Shown: positions 43,717 to 53,264 of the stretch, piece by piece
How the letters are laid out: every line of letters starts with the position of its first letter
How positions within the stretch are numbered: position 1 is the stretch's first letter
Assembly (NCBI GenBank): GCA_905215505.1
Contig: CAJMPU010000008.1
Coordinates: 22,716-86,715 of the forward strand
Direction: 5' to 3'
From: an uncultured bacterium
GTDB lineage: Bacteria > Actinomycetota > Coriobacteriia > Coriobacteriales > Coriobacteriaceae
DNA length: 64,000 nt
Notes under the pieces: generated by a model
What the model saw: the letters and a program-made list of their open reading frames with translations, nothing else
Databases searched by the model: none
Told to the model about the DNA's origin: nothing
Program-made: the position numbers and the translations under genes

Positions 43717-43757
43717 GAGAGGGGGCACCCGTCGCAAAAGCTCGGATGCCCCCTCTC
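43717..43757 (-). terminator. Terminator between hipA and pepD (works from both sides)
   Basis: GAGAGGGGGCA and TGCCCCCTCTC pair; the T-rich run TTCTTTT lies on the pepD side, so the main use is probably pepD termination. Confidence 0.75.
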
Positions 43758-43812
43758 GTAATGTCATTTGCAATCCGCTAGCACGTAGCTCAGACTGCTG
43801 CTAGCGCAACCT

Positions 43813-45270
43813 TTACGCAGCGAGGCGCTTGAGGACGTCGATGAGCAGCTCGTAGAAGCGCTCGGCAGAAGCGAGCTCCATGCTCTCGTCCGGGGTGTGG
43901 ACATCGGAGAGCGTCGGGCCCACGGCGATGGCGTCCAGGCCGTGCAGGGCCTCGGCAAACAGGCCGCACTCAAGGCCGGCGTGAATGGACTCGATGCGCA
44001 GCTCGGAGCCAAATAGCTCGCGATAGCTCTCGACAAAGACGTCGCGGACCGGCGAATGCTCGGCATAGCTCCAGCCGGGATACTCGAACTCAAACTTGGC
44101 GTCGAAGCCCAGGACATCGGCAAGCGTCTGCAGGCGGTCCTTGAACTCGTTCTGCAGCGAGGTGATCGAGGAGCGCGGGGACAGCATAATCTTGACCTGA
44201 TCATCGGAAGTGGCGACCACGCCGATGTTGGAGGAAACCTCGACTGAGCCGTCGGTGGCGACGTTGCGGCGAATCACACCATTGGGGGCAAGACGCAGAG
44301 CGCGGATGAGGGCAAGCGCGGACTTCTCGTCCATGGCCTCGACCTCGGCGTTGTCGGCGATCTCGACAGTGCAGGTAAAGCCGGGGTCGAAGACCTCGAG
44401 CTCGGCGGTAACGTCGGCGATGATGCCACGGGCGATCTCGGCCGCGGCCTCGGCGGCAGCGTGGTCGGCGTAGACCAGAACAGCCTTGCACTCACGATTG
44501 ATGGCGTTGTCCTTGGTGCCGCCGTTGAAGCTGACGATGGCGGGCTCACCGGCAACCATCAGGCGGTCGATGATGCGGGCCATGATAAGGTTGCCGTTGC
44601 CGCGCTCCAGGTTGATATCGCTGCCGGAGTGACCGCCCAGCAGGCCGGAGATGTCGAGCGTGAGGGCGCTACCGGTCTTGTGCTCGCGCGCGATCGGGCA
44701 GGTGTAGGTAACGACGACGCCGCCGGCGCAGCTGACGGTGGCAACGCCCTCTTCCTCGGAGTCAAGGTTAATCATGGTGCGGGCGCTAATCTGGGACTTG
44801 TCGAGTGTCTCGGCGCCGACCAGGCCAGTCTCCTCGTCGGTGGTGAATACGCACTCGAGGGCCGGATGGACAATCGAATCATCGTTGAGCACGGTAAGCA
44901 TAAGCGCGACGGCGATACCGTTGTCGGCGCCCAGGGTGGTGCCGTTAGCGGTGAGGACGCCGTCCTTGACGACCAGGTCGATACCGTCGGTCGTAAAGTC
45001 GTGCTCAACGGAGCCCAACTTGTCGCACACCATATCGATGTGGCCCTGCAGCATCACGGTCGGGGCATTCTCGGCACCGGCAGATGCGGGCTTGCGAATG
45101 ATGACGTTGTAGACCTCGTCCTGATACACGTCGAGGCCGCGCTCCTTGGCAAACGCAACCAGGAAATCGCTGATGCCCTTCTCGTTGCCAGACCCACGGG
45201 GGATCGCGCTGACCTCCTCAAAGAAATGGAACAGCTGAGCGGGCTCGTAGCCGGTAATCTTGTAGTCCAT
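43813..45270 (-). CDS. pepD: Aminoacyl-histidine dipeptidase PepD (M20)
   Basis: A 485-residue metallopeptidase, the same length as E. coli PepD. Motifs: LQGHIDMVCDK (zinc His/Asp), LGADNGIAVAL, TTDEETGLVGA (catalytic Glu) and, near the end, IHAGLECGLFAE. It splits dipeptides such as Xaa-His in the cytosol. Start at 45270 has AAGGAGG upstream. Single gene. Confidence 0.95.
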   Translation of the reverse strand: MDYKITGYEPAQLFHFFEEVSAIPRGSGNEKGISDFLVAFAKERGLDVYQDEVYNVIIRKPASAGAENAPTVMLQGHIDMVCDKLGSVEHDFTTDGIDLVVKDGVLTANGTTLGADNGIAVALMLTVLNDDSIVHPALECVFTTDEETGLVGAETLDKSQISARTMINLDSEEEGVATVSCAGGVVVTYTCPIAREHKTGSALTLDISGLLGGHSGSDINLERGNGNLIMARIIDRLMVAGEPAIVSFNGGTKDNAINRECKAVLVYADHAAAEAAAEIARGIIADVTAELEVFDPGFTCTVEIADNAEVEAMDEKSALALIRALRLAPNGVIRRNVATDGSVEVSSNIGVVATSDDQVKIMLSPRSSITSLQNEFKDRLQTLADVLGFDAKFEFEYPGWSYAEHSPVRDVFVESYRELFGSELRIESIHAGLECGLFAEALHGLDAIAVGPTLSDVHTPDESMELASAERFYELLIDVLKRLAA

Positions 45271-45542
45271 GGTGCCTCCTTGGCGCAACTGGTTAGACAG
45301 TAAGATATGCGACTTGTATATTCCCAGACTTTGCGTGCATAAACCAGTCGAAAACGCCGAGCGCCCTTGCATCATCGGCTAACGGTGAGGAAACGCCACT
45401 TTATTAAGGTAAAGCAGGTTAGACGGGCCGCGCCGAAGGAACGTTGGACCCTTCAACCAACCTCAACGCTTGATCAACGTTTATGCATACGCCATTGATA
45501 TGTTTAATGAGATCTACTTTGAACGAAGGGGGCTTTCCAACA

Positions 45543-45570
45543 GAAAAAGGGCGCTCCTTTGGAACGCCCT
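45543..45570 (-). terminator. Terminator of clpC
   Basis: AGGGCGTTCC and GGAGCGCCCT pair on the minus strand, followed by TTTTTC. Confidence 0.88.
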
Positions 45571-45595
45571 CGTGGACACAAGGTTTTGTTACGCC

Positions 45596-48238
45596 CTACA
45601 GCGCGCCGGAACCGGCTTGCATCATGCCGCCGGGGCCCGAGGTCACGCCGCCGCTCACGGGCGCGGCGCTGCCAGTGTGCGGTGCCGCCGGGGTGGTATC
45701 GCCACCGAGCGTACCTGCCGGACGCGGTGCCGGAATCTCGCCCGTGCCGTGGCTAAAGACAAACTTGCCATCGGCCACGTCGCACAGGACGGTATCGCCC
45801 TCGCCCCACTCGCCGGCCAGAAGTTCCTCGGACAGCGGGTCCTCGATGAGCTTTTGAATAGCACGGCGCAGCGGACGCGCACCGTTGGTGAGGTCGGTGC
45901 CCTCGGCCACGATCTTGTCATAGGCCGCATCGGTGAGCTTGATGTTCATGCCGTTTGCGATCAGGCGCTGGCGCAGATCGTCCACCAGCAGGTGCGCGAT
46001 CTTGGTGAGATTCTCGCCCGAGAGCTTCTGGAACACCACAATGTCGTCGATACGGTTGAGCAGCTCGGGGCGGAACAGGCGCTTGAGCTCGCCCATCGCG
46101 CGGCCCTTGATTTCACTCGACGTGAGACCCTGCTCGCCGGTGGTGCCAAAGCCAACGCTCGCATCCTGTGCGATCTCGCGGGCGCCCACGTTGGACGTCA
46201 TGATGATCACGGTGTTGCGGAAGTCGATCGTCTTGCCCTGGCTATCGGTCAGGCGGCCCTCCTCCAGCACCTGCAGCAGGATGTTGAAGATGTCGGGGTG
46301 CGCCTTCTCGATCTCGTCGAACAGCACGACCGAATACGGGTGACGACGAACGGCCTTGGTAAGCTGACCGCCCTCGTCGTGACCCACGTAACCCGGAGGG
46401 CTACCGATGAGCTTGGAGACCTCGAACTCGCTGCCGAACTCCGACATGTCGAAGCTGATGAGCGCGTCCTTGCTGCCAAAGAGGTACTCGGCGAGCGTCT
46501 TGGCGAGCTCGGTCTTGCCTGTGCCGGTGGGACCCAGGAAGATAAAGCTGCCGCCGGGGCGACGCGGGTCCTTGAGCGGCGAACGGCTGCGGCGCACGGC
46601 CTTGGCGACGGCCTCGACTGCCTCGTCCTGACCGATGATGCGCGTCTTGAGCACGCTTTCGGTCTGCAGCAGGCGCCGGCTCTCGCTCTCGGTGAGCGAG
46701 GAAACCGGCACGCCAGAGGTCACGGACACGATGTCGGCAATCTGACTCACGTCGATGGTGAGCGGGCTGGCGTCGAGCTCGGCGGTCCAGGCGGCCTTGG
46801 CTTCGGCGAGTTCAATCTCGGCGGCCTTCTGCTGCTCGGTGATCTCGGCGGCCTTGTTCATGTCATCGCTCTCGGTGGCCTCCTGCGCGGCGGCCTTGAG
46901 CTCCTCTATACGATGCTCGGCCTCGCGCACCGGCTCGGGCGCGCGGTTGGCGGCGATGCGAGCGCGGGCGCCGGCCTCGTCGATGAGGTCGATGGCCTTA
47001 TCGGGCAGGAAGCGATCCTGAATGTAGCGGTTGGAAAGGTTCGCGGCGGCCTCGATAGCACCCTGCGTATAGCGCACATGGTGGTGCTCCTCGTAGCGCG
47101 GCTTGAGCGCGGTCAGGATCTTGACCGTGTCCTCGACGCTCGGCTCCTCGACATCGATGGTCTGGAAGCGACGCTCGAAGGCCGGGTCCTTGGTGAGGTA
47201 CTTGCGGAATTCCTCGGCCGTGGTGGCGCCGATAATCTGGAAGGCACCGCGCGCGAGTACGGGCTTGAGCATGGAGCTCGCATCGATGGAGCCCTCGGCA
47301 GAACCGGCACCGATGATGGTATGCATCTCGTCGATAAACAGGATGACGTCGTCCGCTTCGGTGGCCTCCTGGATCACGTTCTTGAGGCGCTCCTCAAACT
47401 CGCCGCGATACTTGGCACCCGCCACGAGACCCGGCAGGTCGAGCGTCCAGATATTCTGGTTCATGAGGTTCTCGGGCACGTTGCCGGCAGCAATCTGCTG
47501 CGCCAGGCCCTCGACGATGGCCGTCTTGCCCACGCCGGGATCGCCCAGGATAAGCGGATTGTTCTTGGTGCGGCGCGAAAGAATTTCCATCATACGCTGG
47601 ACTTCCTTTTCGCGACCAATCACAGGGTCGAGCTCGCCGTCGCGCGCCTTCTGCGTGAGGTTGGTCGCGAACTGCTTGAGCGTGTCGGTGCCACTCCCCT
47701 TTTGCTGAGAGGCATCCGAGCCGCTAAAGAACGGCAGGCCCGCACCGGGACGACCAGCACCGGCGCCGGCGAGCGGGCGCTTCTTGTCCTGGTCCTTGGC
47801 GGTAAGCTTCTCGATGGCCTTCTTGATGGAAGCAGACGACACACCCAAGCGCATGAGGATGTCCATGGCCATGCCGTTACCCTCTGCGACAATGCCGATG
47901 AGCAAGTGCTCGGTCGACACGTAGGTCTGGTTGTTCTCGCGTGCCACACGGAAAGAACGCTCCATCACGCTAATAACGAGCGGCGTAAAAGCGAGCTTGG
48001 CGGCCTCGGTTTCCTCGCTGGGCTCGGGAACCGTGGTCTGGACCTCTTTGAGGGTATCCATGATGTCATCGTAGGAGATATCGAGCGAGCGCAGCGCCTC
48101 GGCGGCAATACCCTCGTCCTCCTTAGCGAGCGCGAGCAGCAGGTGCTCGGTGCCCACCTTATTTGAGTGCAGATCGAGCGCCTCTTGCTTGGCCATGGAC
48201 ATGACCTTGCGCGCGCGATCGGTAAAACGGTCTAACAT
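45596..48238 (-). CDS. clpC: ATP-dependent Clp protease ATPase subunit ClpC
   Basis: An 880-residue AAA+ unfoldase. N-domain repeats (about 1-145: MLDRFTDRARKVMSMAKQEA, THE-like VGTEHLLLAL), first AAA with GDPGVGKTA and LFIDEMHTI, a UVR-like middle region (about 425-475), second AAA with GPTGTGKTE and VLFDEIEKAH. The C-terminal tail is Gly/Pro-rich and of low complexity. It feeds proteins to ClpP. CtsR or HspR operators were not evident in the leader. Confidence 0.96.
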   Translation of the reverse strand: MLDRFTDRARKVMSMAKQEALDLHSNKVGTEHLLLALAKEDEGIAAEALRSLDISYDDIMDTLKEVQTTVPEPSEETEAAKLAFTPLVISVMERSFRVARENNQTYVSTEHLLIGIVAEGNGMAMDILMRLGVSSASIKKAIEKLTAKDQDKKRPLAGAGAGRPGAGLPFFSGSDASQQKGSGTDTLKQFATNLTQKARDGELDPVIGREKEVQRMMEILSRRTKNNPLILGDPGVGKTAIVEGLAQQIAAGNVPENLMNQNIWTLDLPGLVAGAKYRGEFEERLKNVIQEATEADDVILFIDEMHTIIGAGSAEGSIDASSMLKPVLARGAFQIIGATTAEEFRKYLTKDPAFERRFQTIDVEEPSVEDTVKILTALKPRYEEHHHVRYTQGAIEAAANLSNRYIQDRFLPDKAIDLIDEAGARARIAANRAPEPVREAEHRIEELKAAAQEATESDDMNKAAEITEQQKAAEIELAEAKAAWTAELDASPLTIDVSQIADIVSVTSGVPVSSLTESESRRLLQTESVLKTRIIGQDEAVEAVAKAVRRSRSPLKDPRRPGGSFIFLGPTGTGKTELAKTLAEYLFGSKDALISFDMSEFGSEFEVSKLIGSPPGYVGHDEGGQLTKAVRRHPYSVVLFDEIEKAHPDIFNILLQVLEEGRLTDSQGKTIDFRNTVIIMTSNVGAREIAQDASVGFGTTGEQGLTSSEIKGRAMGELKRLFRPELLNRIDDIVVFQKLSGENLTKIAHLLVDDLRQRLIANGMNIKLTDAAYDKIVAEGTDLTNGARPLRRAIQKLIEDPLSEELLAGEWGEGDTVLCDVADGKFVFSHGTGEIPAPRPAGTLGGDTTPAAPHTGSAAPVSGGVTSGPGGMMQAGSGAL

Positions 48239-48273
48239 GCTAGTTCCTCTTAGACGAGCTAGTTTTTCAAACG

Positions 48274-48299
48274 CAAAGCGCCACTCGTGGCGGCGCTTT
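48274..48299 (-). terminator. Stem-loop between the DUF2798-like gene and clpC
   Basis: AAAGCGCC and GGCGCTTT pair around GCCACGAGT. Probably the terminator of the upstream gene; it could also lie in the clpC leader. Confidence 0.5.
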
Positions 48300-48423
48300 G
48301 GTCTCTTTACCCATATGGAGTATATGTTAACCGCTGGGGCCTTTTCCGCATGCAGCCATACGACAACGTCTACAAAAAAGGAATCGCCGGGTGCGGCGGG
48401 CGCTCTAGGTTAGAGGCTGTTGC

Positions 48424-49026
48424 CTAGCAGGCAGGCTCGGCGTCCATGCTCTCGGCAACGTCATTGACGGCATCGGCAACGGAAGCGCTAGGCATACGCA
48501 CAAGCTCCATATGCTGCTCTTCAAAGACGGTTCCCATGGGGAAGGCGCGGCGGAAGACAAAGCGAGCAACCGGACCAGCCACCAGCAGGTTCCAGGGCAG
48601 GGCCATGATAAAGTTGCGCGGAATGTTGACGAGCCACATCATCGGCAGCGCCTGCAAATTGGCAAGCGGGCCGCCGGGCATATGGAACAGGCCTTCACAC
48701 GCGCCGTAGAGCGACATGATGATAACCATGGGAACGACCATGCAGGAGCTGACGGCGAGCGTCATGGCAAGCGGCGAGCTCTTACCCGGCGTGACCAGGA
48801 ATTTAAAGGCGAAACCCTTGGCAAGGGGGCTGGCAACAAACCAGTCGCAGCACATGGCAAAAATGTAGGCAACGGGGAAGCCGAGCCACGCGGCGGCAAC
48901 AACCTCGCCGTTGATGGCCCCATGCTGCAGGGCAACGTTGTAGATGCTCATCCAGAGCACCATGCAAAAGCACATGATAAAGGTAAACAGCAGGCTCTCT
49001 CGTTTGTTGATAGGCATAAAGGGCAT
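48424..49026 (-). CDS. DUF2798-like membrane protein
   Basis: A 200-residue protein with four hydrophobic segments (LLFTFIMCFCMVLWMSIYNV; AAAWLGFPVAYIFAMCCDWF; LAMTLAVSSCMVVPMVIIMS; PRNFIMALPWNLLVAGPVA). The internal repeat of the two-helix unit and the ALPWNLLVAGPVARFVFR end fit DUF2798 proteins. Function unknown. An ATG three codons downstream (49017) is an alternative start. Monocistronic. Confidence 0.7.
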   Translation of the reverse strand: MPFMPINKRESLLFTFIMCFCMVLWMSIYNVALQHGAINGEVVAAAWLGFPVAYIFAMCCDWFVASPLAKGFAFKFLVTPGKSSPLAMTLAVSSCMVVPMVIIMSLYGACEGLFHMPGGPLANLQALPMMWLVNIPRNFIMALPWNLLVAGPVARFVFRRAFPMGTVFEEQHMELVRMPSASVADAVNDVAESMDAEPAC

Positions 49027-49228
49027 GGTCCTTTCTGTGTTACGCCGCTACGCCACGCAACAAAAACGGGCGAGCAAGATGGAGCTGTTGGGACTTCATC
49101 TCGCCCGCCCGTGGTACGTGCGTCTGCGACTACTTATGTGGTGAAACCAGCCTAGCACGAAAAGCACGCGCTTCGTAAGCGTTGAGTTTATGAAGATGCA
49201 GGGCACCGATAATCCCCCCGACCCCATA

Positions 49229-49295
49229 AGTTGCGGTGGAATACGGACTGTTTTGACCCTTTAAGCAGCAATTCAGTCCCTATTTCACCGCAACT
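49229..49295. repeat. Intergenic palindromic repeat, family R, copy 2
   Basis: Arms AGTTGCGGTGGAATACGGAC and the reverse-complement-like end TATTTCACCGCAACT, with two mismatches. Matches 5128-5194 except for the loop. Confidence 0.88.
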
Positions 49296-49331
49296 CATTT
49301 GGTGCAAAGCAGCCTGTCCCCCTTGCACCAA

Positions 49332-50900
49332 TTAGCTGGTGTGGCGCCAGCGAGGGTCGGTGAGCGTACGCGCCACACCCAGGCCAACGGGCAAAAACGC
49401 CACGATGAGCACTGCACGCACAAACCAGCCGAGCATATTGACCGTGTCGAAGGTGCACATGTAATACATCGAGCGATACAGATACAAGCCCGGCACCATA
49501 ATGACAATCGATGGCACCGTGAGGGCGATACGTGGGTAGGTGAGCTTGATTTCGGCTAAGCTCGCGAGCAGCCCCGATACCAGCGCGCCAATAAACGCTG
49601 CCGCCTCGGGAGGCATACCTACGCTCAGGCCCAGGAAGGGAAACAGCGCCGGCGCATCGACGAGCGTAAGGCGCAAGGTATTGGACACGGCGCCGATCAG
49701 CCCAGCTGCCGCGGCCATCTTTACCGGGCTGTTGAACATCACCGAGAAGCCGAATACGCCAACGAAGCTCATCACCACGCGCAGGAGCGTAAGGGCAAGC
49801 GGCGAAAGGCCGAGCGGGGCAAAATCATCCGGTGCCAGCCCCACACACTCGGCAACCATCCAGCCCACAAGGGTCGCCATCACAATAATCGACACGGCAT
49901 ACGAAAGACGCTCAATGCCGCTTCGCATATCGAGCTTAGCGATGTCGAGGCCTGCCGTAATGAGGGGAAAGCCGGGAATCACAAAGAGCATGGCGCCGAT
50001 ATAGCCTTCTTGGTGCGACATTGCCCCCGGTACGACCTGGCCAAGGCCGAGCAATGCCAGCAGATACGAAACGCAAGCGAGCGCAACGCCAATCGTCAGC
50101 GCGCTAAACTGGCCAAGACCCTGCTTGAGAATATGAGAGCGAGCAAAGTTGCCAACACCAGCGCCTACGAATGCGCAGGCCATCTCGATAGGGCCGCCGC
50201 CGAGCAAAAAGACGAAGGCGCCGCAAGCACAAGCTGCCGCAAGGCCCTGTTGCCAGGGAGAGTAATCGGGTTTTGAACTCTCAACGGTCTTGAGCATCTC
50301 GTGGTATTCGTGCACGGTAAACCGGCGCCCATACGTCTCGATTTCCTTTAGGAAGCTCTCCATCATCCAAATGCGATGGGTATTGACTCCCGTTGTGGGC
50401 AGGCTGACAACCTCGTTAAAGCAGTGGCCATCTTCGATGCAGGTGCACTCAAACGACAGAAGACTTAAGTCAACGTGGACGGTGACACCGAGTACGGCGG
50501 CAACGCGATTCATGGTATCGCGTACACGCCAGGCACCCGTTCCGCTCGCGAGCATAAGCATACCGGTGCGGCAGATGATGGATGACTTATCGGTGAGCGG
50601 CGCATCGACGGCAAGCTCATCGCCTGCCGTCACGATCTGGTGCCAGTCTGTTTTCATATGGAGTGCGCCGGCACGAACACCGTGGTGCATGGGGGCTCTC
50701 GAAAGCAGCGAGTCAAGGCGCGAAGACTGTGGGGGCTCCGTTGATTCGTCCTCAACCTCATCAGTCTCTTCATCGACCAGATCAAATGAGTCAAGCGATG
50801 CCGGCTCGCGACGATCGATTAGCTCCTCATCCTCATCGTCAAAGTAATTGAACTGATCGAGCATGTCCTCTTCGATTGCACGCTCGCTCGCGTCGTCCAT
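49332..50900 (-). CDS. Threonine/serine exporter, ThrE family
   Basis: A 522-residue protein with an acidic N-terminal tail (about 1-60, many Asp/Glu). A ThrE soluble domain follows (about 85-205: RTGMLMLASGTGAWRVRDTM; EVVSLPTTGVNTHRIW), then about ten membrane helices in two blocks, as in full-length ThrE of Corynebacterium. It exports threonine and serine. Single gene. Confidence 0.9.
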   Translation of the reverse strand: MDDASERAIEEDMLDQFNYFDDEDEELIDRREPASLDSFDLVDEETDEVEDESTEPPQSSRLDSLLSRAPMHHGVRAGALHMKTDWHQIVTAGDELAVDAPLTDKSSIICRTGMLMLASGTGAWRVRDTMNRVAAVLGVTVHVDLSLLSFECTCIEDGHCFNEVVSLPTTGVNTHRIWMMESFLKEIETYGRRFTVHEYHEMLKTVESSKPDYSPWQQGLAAACACGAFVFLLGGGPIEMACAFVGAGVGNFARSHILKQGLGQFSALTIGVALACVSYLLALLGLGQVVPGAMSHQEGYIGAMLFVIPGFPLITAGLDIAKLDMRSGIERLSYAVSIIVMATLVGWMVAECVGLAPDDFAPLGLSPLALTLLRVVMSFVGVFGFSVMFNSPVKMAAAAGLIGAVSNTLRLTLVDAPALFPFLGLSVGMPPEAAAFIGALVSGLLASLAEIKLTYPRIALTVPSIVIMVPGLYLYRSMYYMCTFDTVNMLGWFVRAVLIVAFLPVGLGVARTLTDPRWRHTS

Positions 50901-51077
50901 ATAGACGCTCCCTTCCTACCGACTAACCCCCATCCTAGGCAGCGACGGCTAAAGGAAACATAAAAGAGACGGCTGCCATGCGAGCCATGTGCTCAATAGC
51001 CGTTGGGTAGTCGTTTAAGAACGTCCCCAATGACTATTGACGGCCAAGGCAACGCCGATGTATTGGCAACGTCAGCG

Positions 51078-51181
51078 AGCGGGCCGCATTTGAGACAAGG
51101 TGACGTGAAACGAAAGGGCGCTGACCTTCTGGTCGCGCCCTTGAAATTGAACGTCAGATTGTCCAAATGCGGCCCGCGCAG
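51078..51181. repeat. Long imperfect inverted repeat upstream of thrE
   Basis: Arms of about 44 bp start GCGGGCCGCATTT and end AAATGCGGCCCGC, with GACAA/TTGTC, TGACGT/ACGTCA and AAGGGCGC/GCGCCCTT matched in between. The 300 bp between lysS and thrE hold no gene. Confidence 0.85.
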
Positions 51182-51190
51182 TGTCGAGCC

Positions 51191-51217
51191 GTTACGCGGT
51201 TCGTAGAACCGCGTAAC
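51191..51217 (-). terminator. Hairpin after lysS, repeated after dtd
   Basis: GTTACGCGGTTC and GAACCGCGTAAC pair perfectly, 3 bp past the lysS stop. The same hairpin, with a different loop, directly follows dtd (55707-55734). No T run follows, so the role as terminator is uncertain. Confidence 0.6.
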
Positions 51218-51220
51218 TAG

Positions 51221-53185
51221 TTAGTACATCTTTGCGCCGGCGGGGATGGAAGCGTCGAGCTGGATCAGATTGAGACGCTCCTCGCCCTCCTCCTCGTGGA
51301 TAGCGCTGATGAGCATGCCGCAGCTGGGAATGCCCATCATCTTGCGCGGAGGCAGGTTGGTGATGGCGAGCAAGGTCTTGCCGACCAGGTCCTCGGGCTC
51401 ATAATAACCGTGAATGCCGGAGAGGATGGTACGATCGGTGCCGGTGCCGTCGTCGAGCGTAAAGTTCAGCAGCTTCTTGGACTTCTTGACGGCCTCGCAC
51501 GCCTTGACCTTCACAGCGCGGAAATCGCTCTTGGAGAAGGTATCAAAGTCGACGAACTCCTCAAACAGCGGCTCGACGGCAATCTTGGAATAATCAACCG
51601 TGGGCTTGAGCGGCTTGACGAACGGGCTCGCGGTGTTGCCGGCCTCGGCAGCCTTGGCGGCAGCGGCACCGGACTGGAAACCCTTCTCGGGCTTCATGTG
51701 CGGGAACAGCAGCACGTCGCGGATGGAAGCCTGGTTGGTGAGCAGCATGACCACGCGATCGATACCGATGCCGATGCCGCCCGCAGGAGGCATACCGTAC
51801 TCGAGGGCGCGCACGTAATCCTCGTCGTACTCCATGGCCTCGTCGTCGCCGCCAGCCTTCTCGGCCATCTGGGCGGCAAAGCGCTCGGCCTGGTCGACCG
51901 GGTCGTTGAGCTCGGAGAACGCGTTGGCGTACTCGTGACCGGCGATAACCAGCTCAAAGCGGTGCGTCAGGCGCGGGTCGTCCTCAAAGCGCTTGGCAAG
52001 CGGGCTGACCTCGATGGGGTAATCGCACACGAACGTGGGGTTGACGATGGTGTCCTCGCCCAGCTCATCGTAGATCTCGGCGATAATCTTGCCGGCGGTC
52101 CACTCGGGCTTAATCTCCAGGCCCTTCTCGCGCGCGGCAGCAGCAAGCTCCTCGACCGGCGTATCGATGGTGACCTGTTTGCCGAGCACGTCGGAGACGA
52201 TGTCGGTCATGGGACGGCTGGCCCACTCACCAGAAAGGTCGATGGTCTGACCCTGGTACTCGATGACCTCGGGGTTGCCGATGGCCTTGTTAGCCGCCTT
52301 AATGACACCCTGGGCGAGCGCCTTCATGCCCTCGAGGTCGGAGAAGGCACGATAGGCCTCCATCGTGGTGAACTCGGGGTTGTGGGTAAGGTCCATGCCC
52401 TCGTTACGGAAGATACGGCCGATCTCGAACACGCGCTCAAAACCGCCGACGATGCAGCGCTTGAGGTGCAGCTCGGTAGCAATGCGCAGGTAGCACTCCT
52501 GATCGAGCGCGTTGAAGTGCGTGATGAACGGCTTAGCCGTAGCGCCGCCCTGGATGGTCTGCAGGATGGGGGTCTCGACCTCCATGTAGCCGTCGGACTC
52601 CATAAAGCGACGGAAGGTGGAGAGAATCTGCGAACGCTTACGGAACGTCTCGCGAACGTCGTCGTTGGCGATCAGGTCAACATAGCGCTGGCGATAGCGG
52701 GTCTCCTTATCGGAAAGACCGTGGAACTTCTCGGGCAGCGGACGAACGGCCTTGGCAAGCAGGGTCGCGCTCTTAGGGGCAACGGAAAGCTGGCCGCGCT
52801 GGGTGCGCACAACCACGCCGGTCACGCCCAGGATGTCGCCCAGGTCGAGGGACTTGAGCGTATTCCAGGCAGCCTCGTCCATGTCGTTGATGCGGCAGAA
52901 CAGCTGAATCTCGGCAGTCGCATCGCGTACGACGATGAACATGATCTTGCCCTGACCGCGCTTGGCGACCACACGGCCGCCGATCTTCACGACGTCCTCG
53001 GTGTCCTCGCCATCGGCAAGCTCGGCGTACTTAGCCTCGATATCGGCAACGTAGTCCTCAAGCTCAGAGTGCTCGGGATAGGGGTTCTGGCCCGCCTCGA
53101 ACAGGGCGGCGCGCTTGGCCAGGCGGGTGGCGCGCTCGTCGTTGAGCGTCGATGCCTGATCTGCGGCGTTCTGGTTCTCTGCCAT
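51221..53185 (-). CDS. lysS: Lysyl-tRNA synthetase with C-terminal tRNA-binding domain
   Basis: A 654-residue protein, about 150 longer than E. coli LysRS. The class IIb enzyme covers about 1-505: OB fold (KIGGRVVAKRGQGKIMFIVV), motif 2 (EIGRIFRNEGMDLTHNPEFT), motif 3 (GGIGIGIDRVVMLLTN). Residues about 540-654 form an EMAP/Trbp111-like OB fold (FDTFSKSDFRAVKVKACEAV; AITNLPPRKMMGIPSCGM), as at the end of MetRS. The extra domain should raise tRNA affinity. It follows greA after a terminator. Confidence 0.94.
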   Translation of the reverse strand: MAENQNAADQASTLNDERATRLAKRAALFEAGQNPYPEHSELEDYVADIEAKYAELADGEDTEDVVKIGGRVVAKRGQGKIMFIVVRDATAEIQLFCRINDMDEAAWNTLKSLDLGDILGVTGVVVRTQRGQLSVAPKSATLLAKAVRPLPEKFHGLSDKETRYRQRYVDLIANDDVRETFRKRSQILSTFRRFMESDGYMEVETPILQTIQGGATAKPFITHFNALDQECYLRIATELHLKRCIVGGFERVFEIGRIFRNEGMDLTHNPEFTTMEAYRAFSDLEGMKALAQGVIKAANKAIGNPEVIEYQGQTIDLSGEWASRPMTDIVSDVLGKQVTIDTPVEELAAAAREKGLEIKPEWTAGKIIAEIYDELGEDTIVNPTFVCDYPIEVSPLAKRFEDDPRLTHRFELVIAGHEYANAFSELNDPVDQAERFAAQMAEKAGGDDEAMEYDEDYVRALEYGMPPAGGIGIGIDRVVMLLTNQASIRDVLLFPHMKPEKGFQSGAAAAKAAEAGNTASPFVKPLKPTVDYSKIAVEPLFEEFVDFDTFSKSDFRAVKVKACEAVKKSKKLLNFTLDDGTGTDRTILSGIHGYYEPEDLVGKTLLAITNLPPRKMMGIPSCGMLISAIHEEEGEERLNLIQLDASIPAGAKMY

Positions 53186-53200
53186 AAGTTAGCTCCTCAA

Positions 53201-53236
53201 ACTAAAACGCTCCCCAGGATTCGGTCCCAGGGAGCG
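53201..53236 (-). terminator. Terminator of greA
   Basis: CGCTCCCTGGGA and TCCTGGGGAGCG pair with one bulge on the minus strand, then TTTTAG. Confidence 0.8.
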
Positions 53237-53264
53237 AAAACATACCTTTACGCGGGACCGTGGT

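Noticed and set aside
45470..48166. 898-codon open frame antisense to clpC
   Set aside because: The ClpC motifs on the minus strand are complete; the opposite frame is Leu/Gly/Val/Arg-rich without domains.
48239..48300. CIRCE, HAIR or CtsR operator before clpC
   Set aside because: No match to these consensus sequences; only a short GC stem is present.
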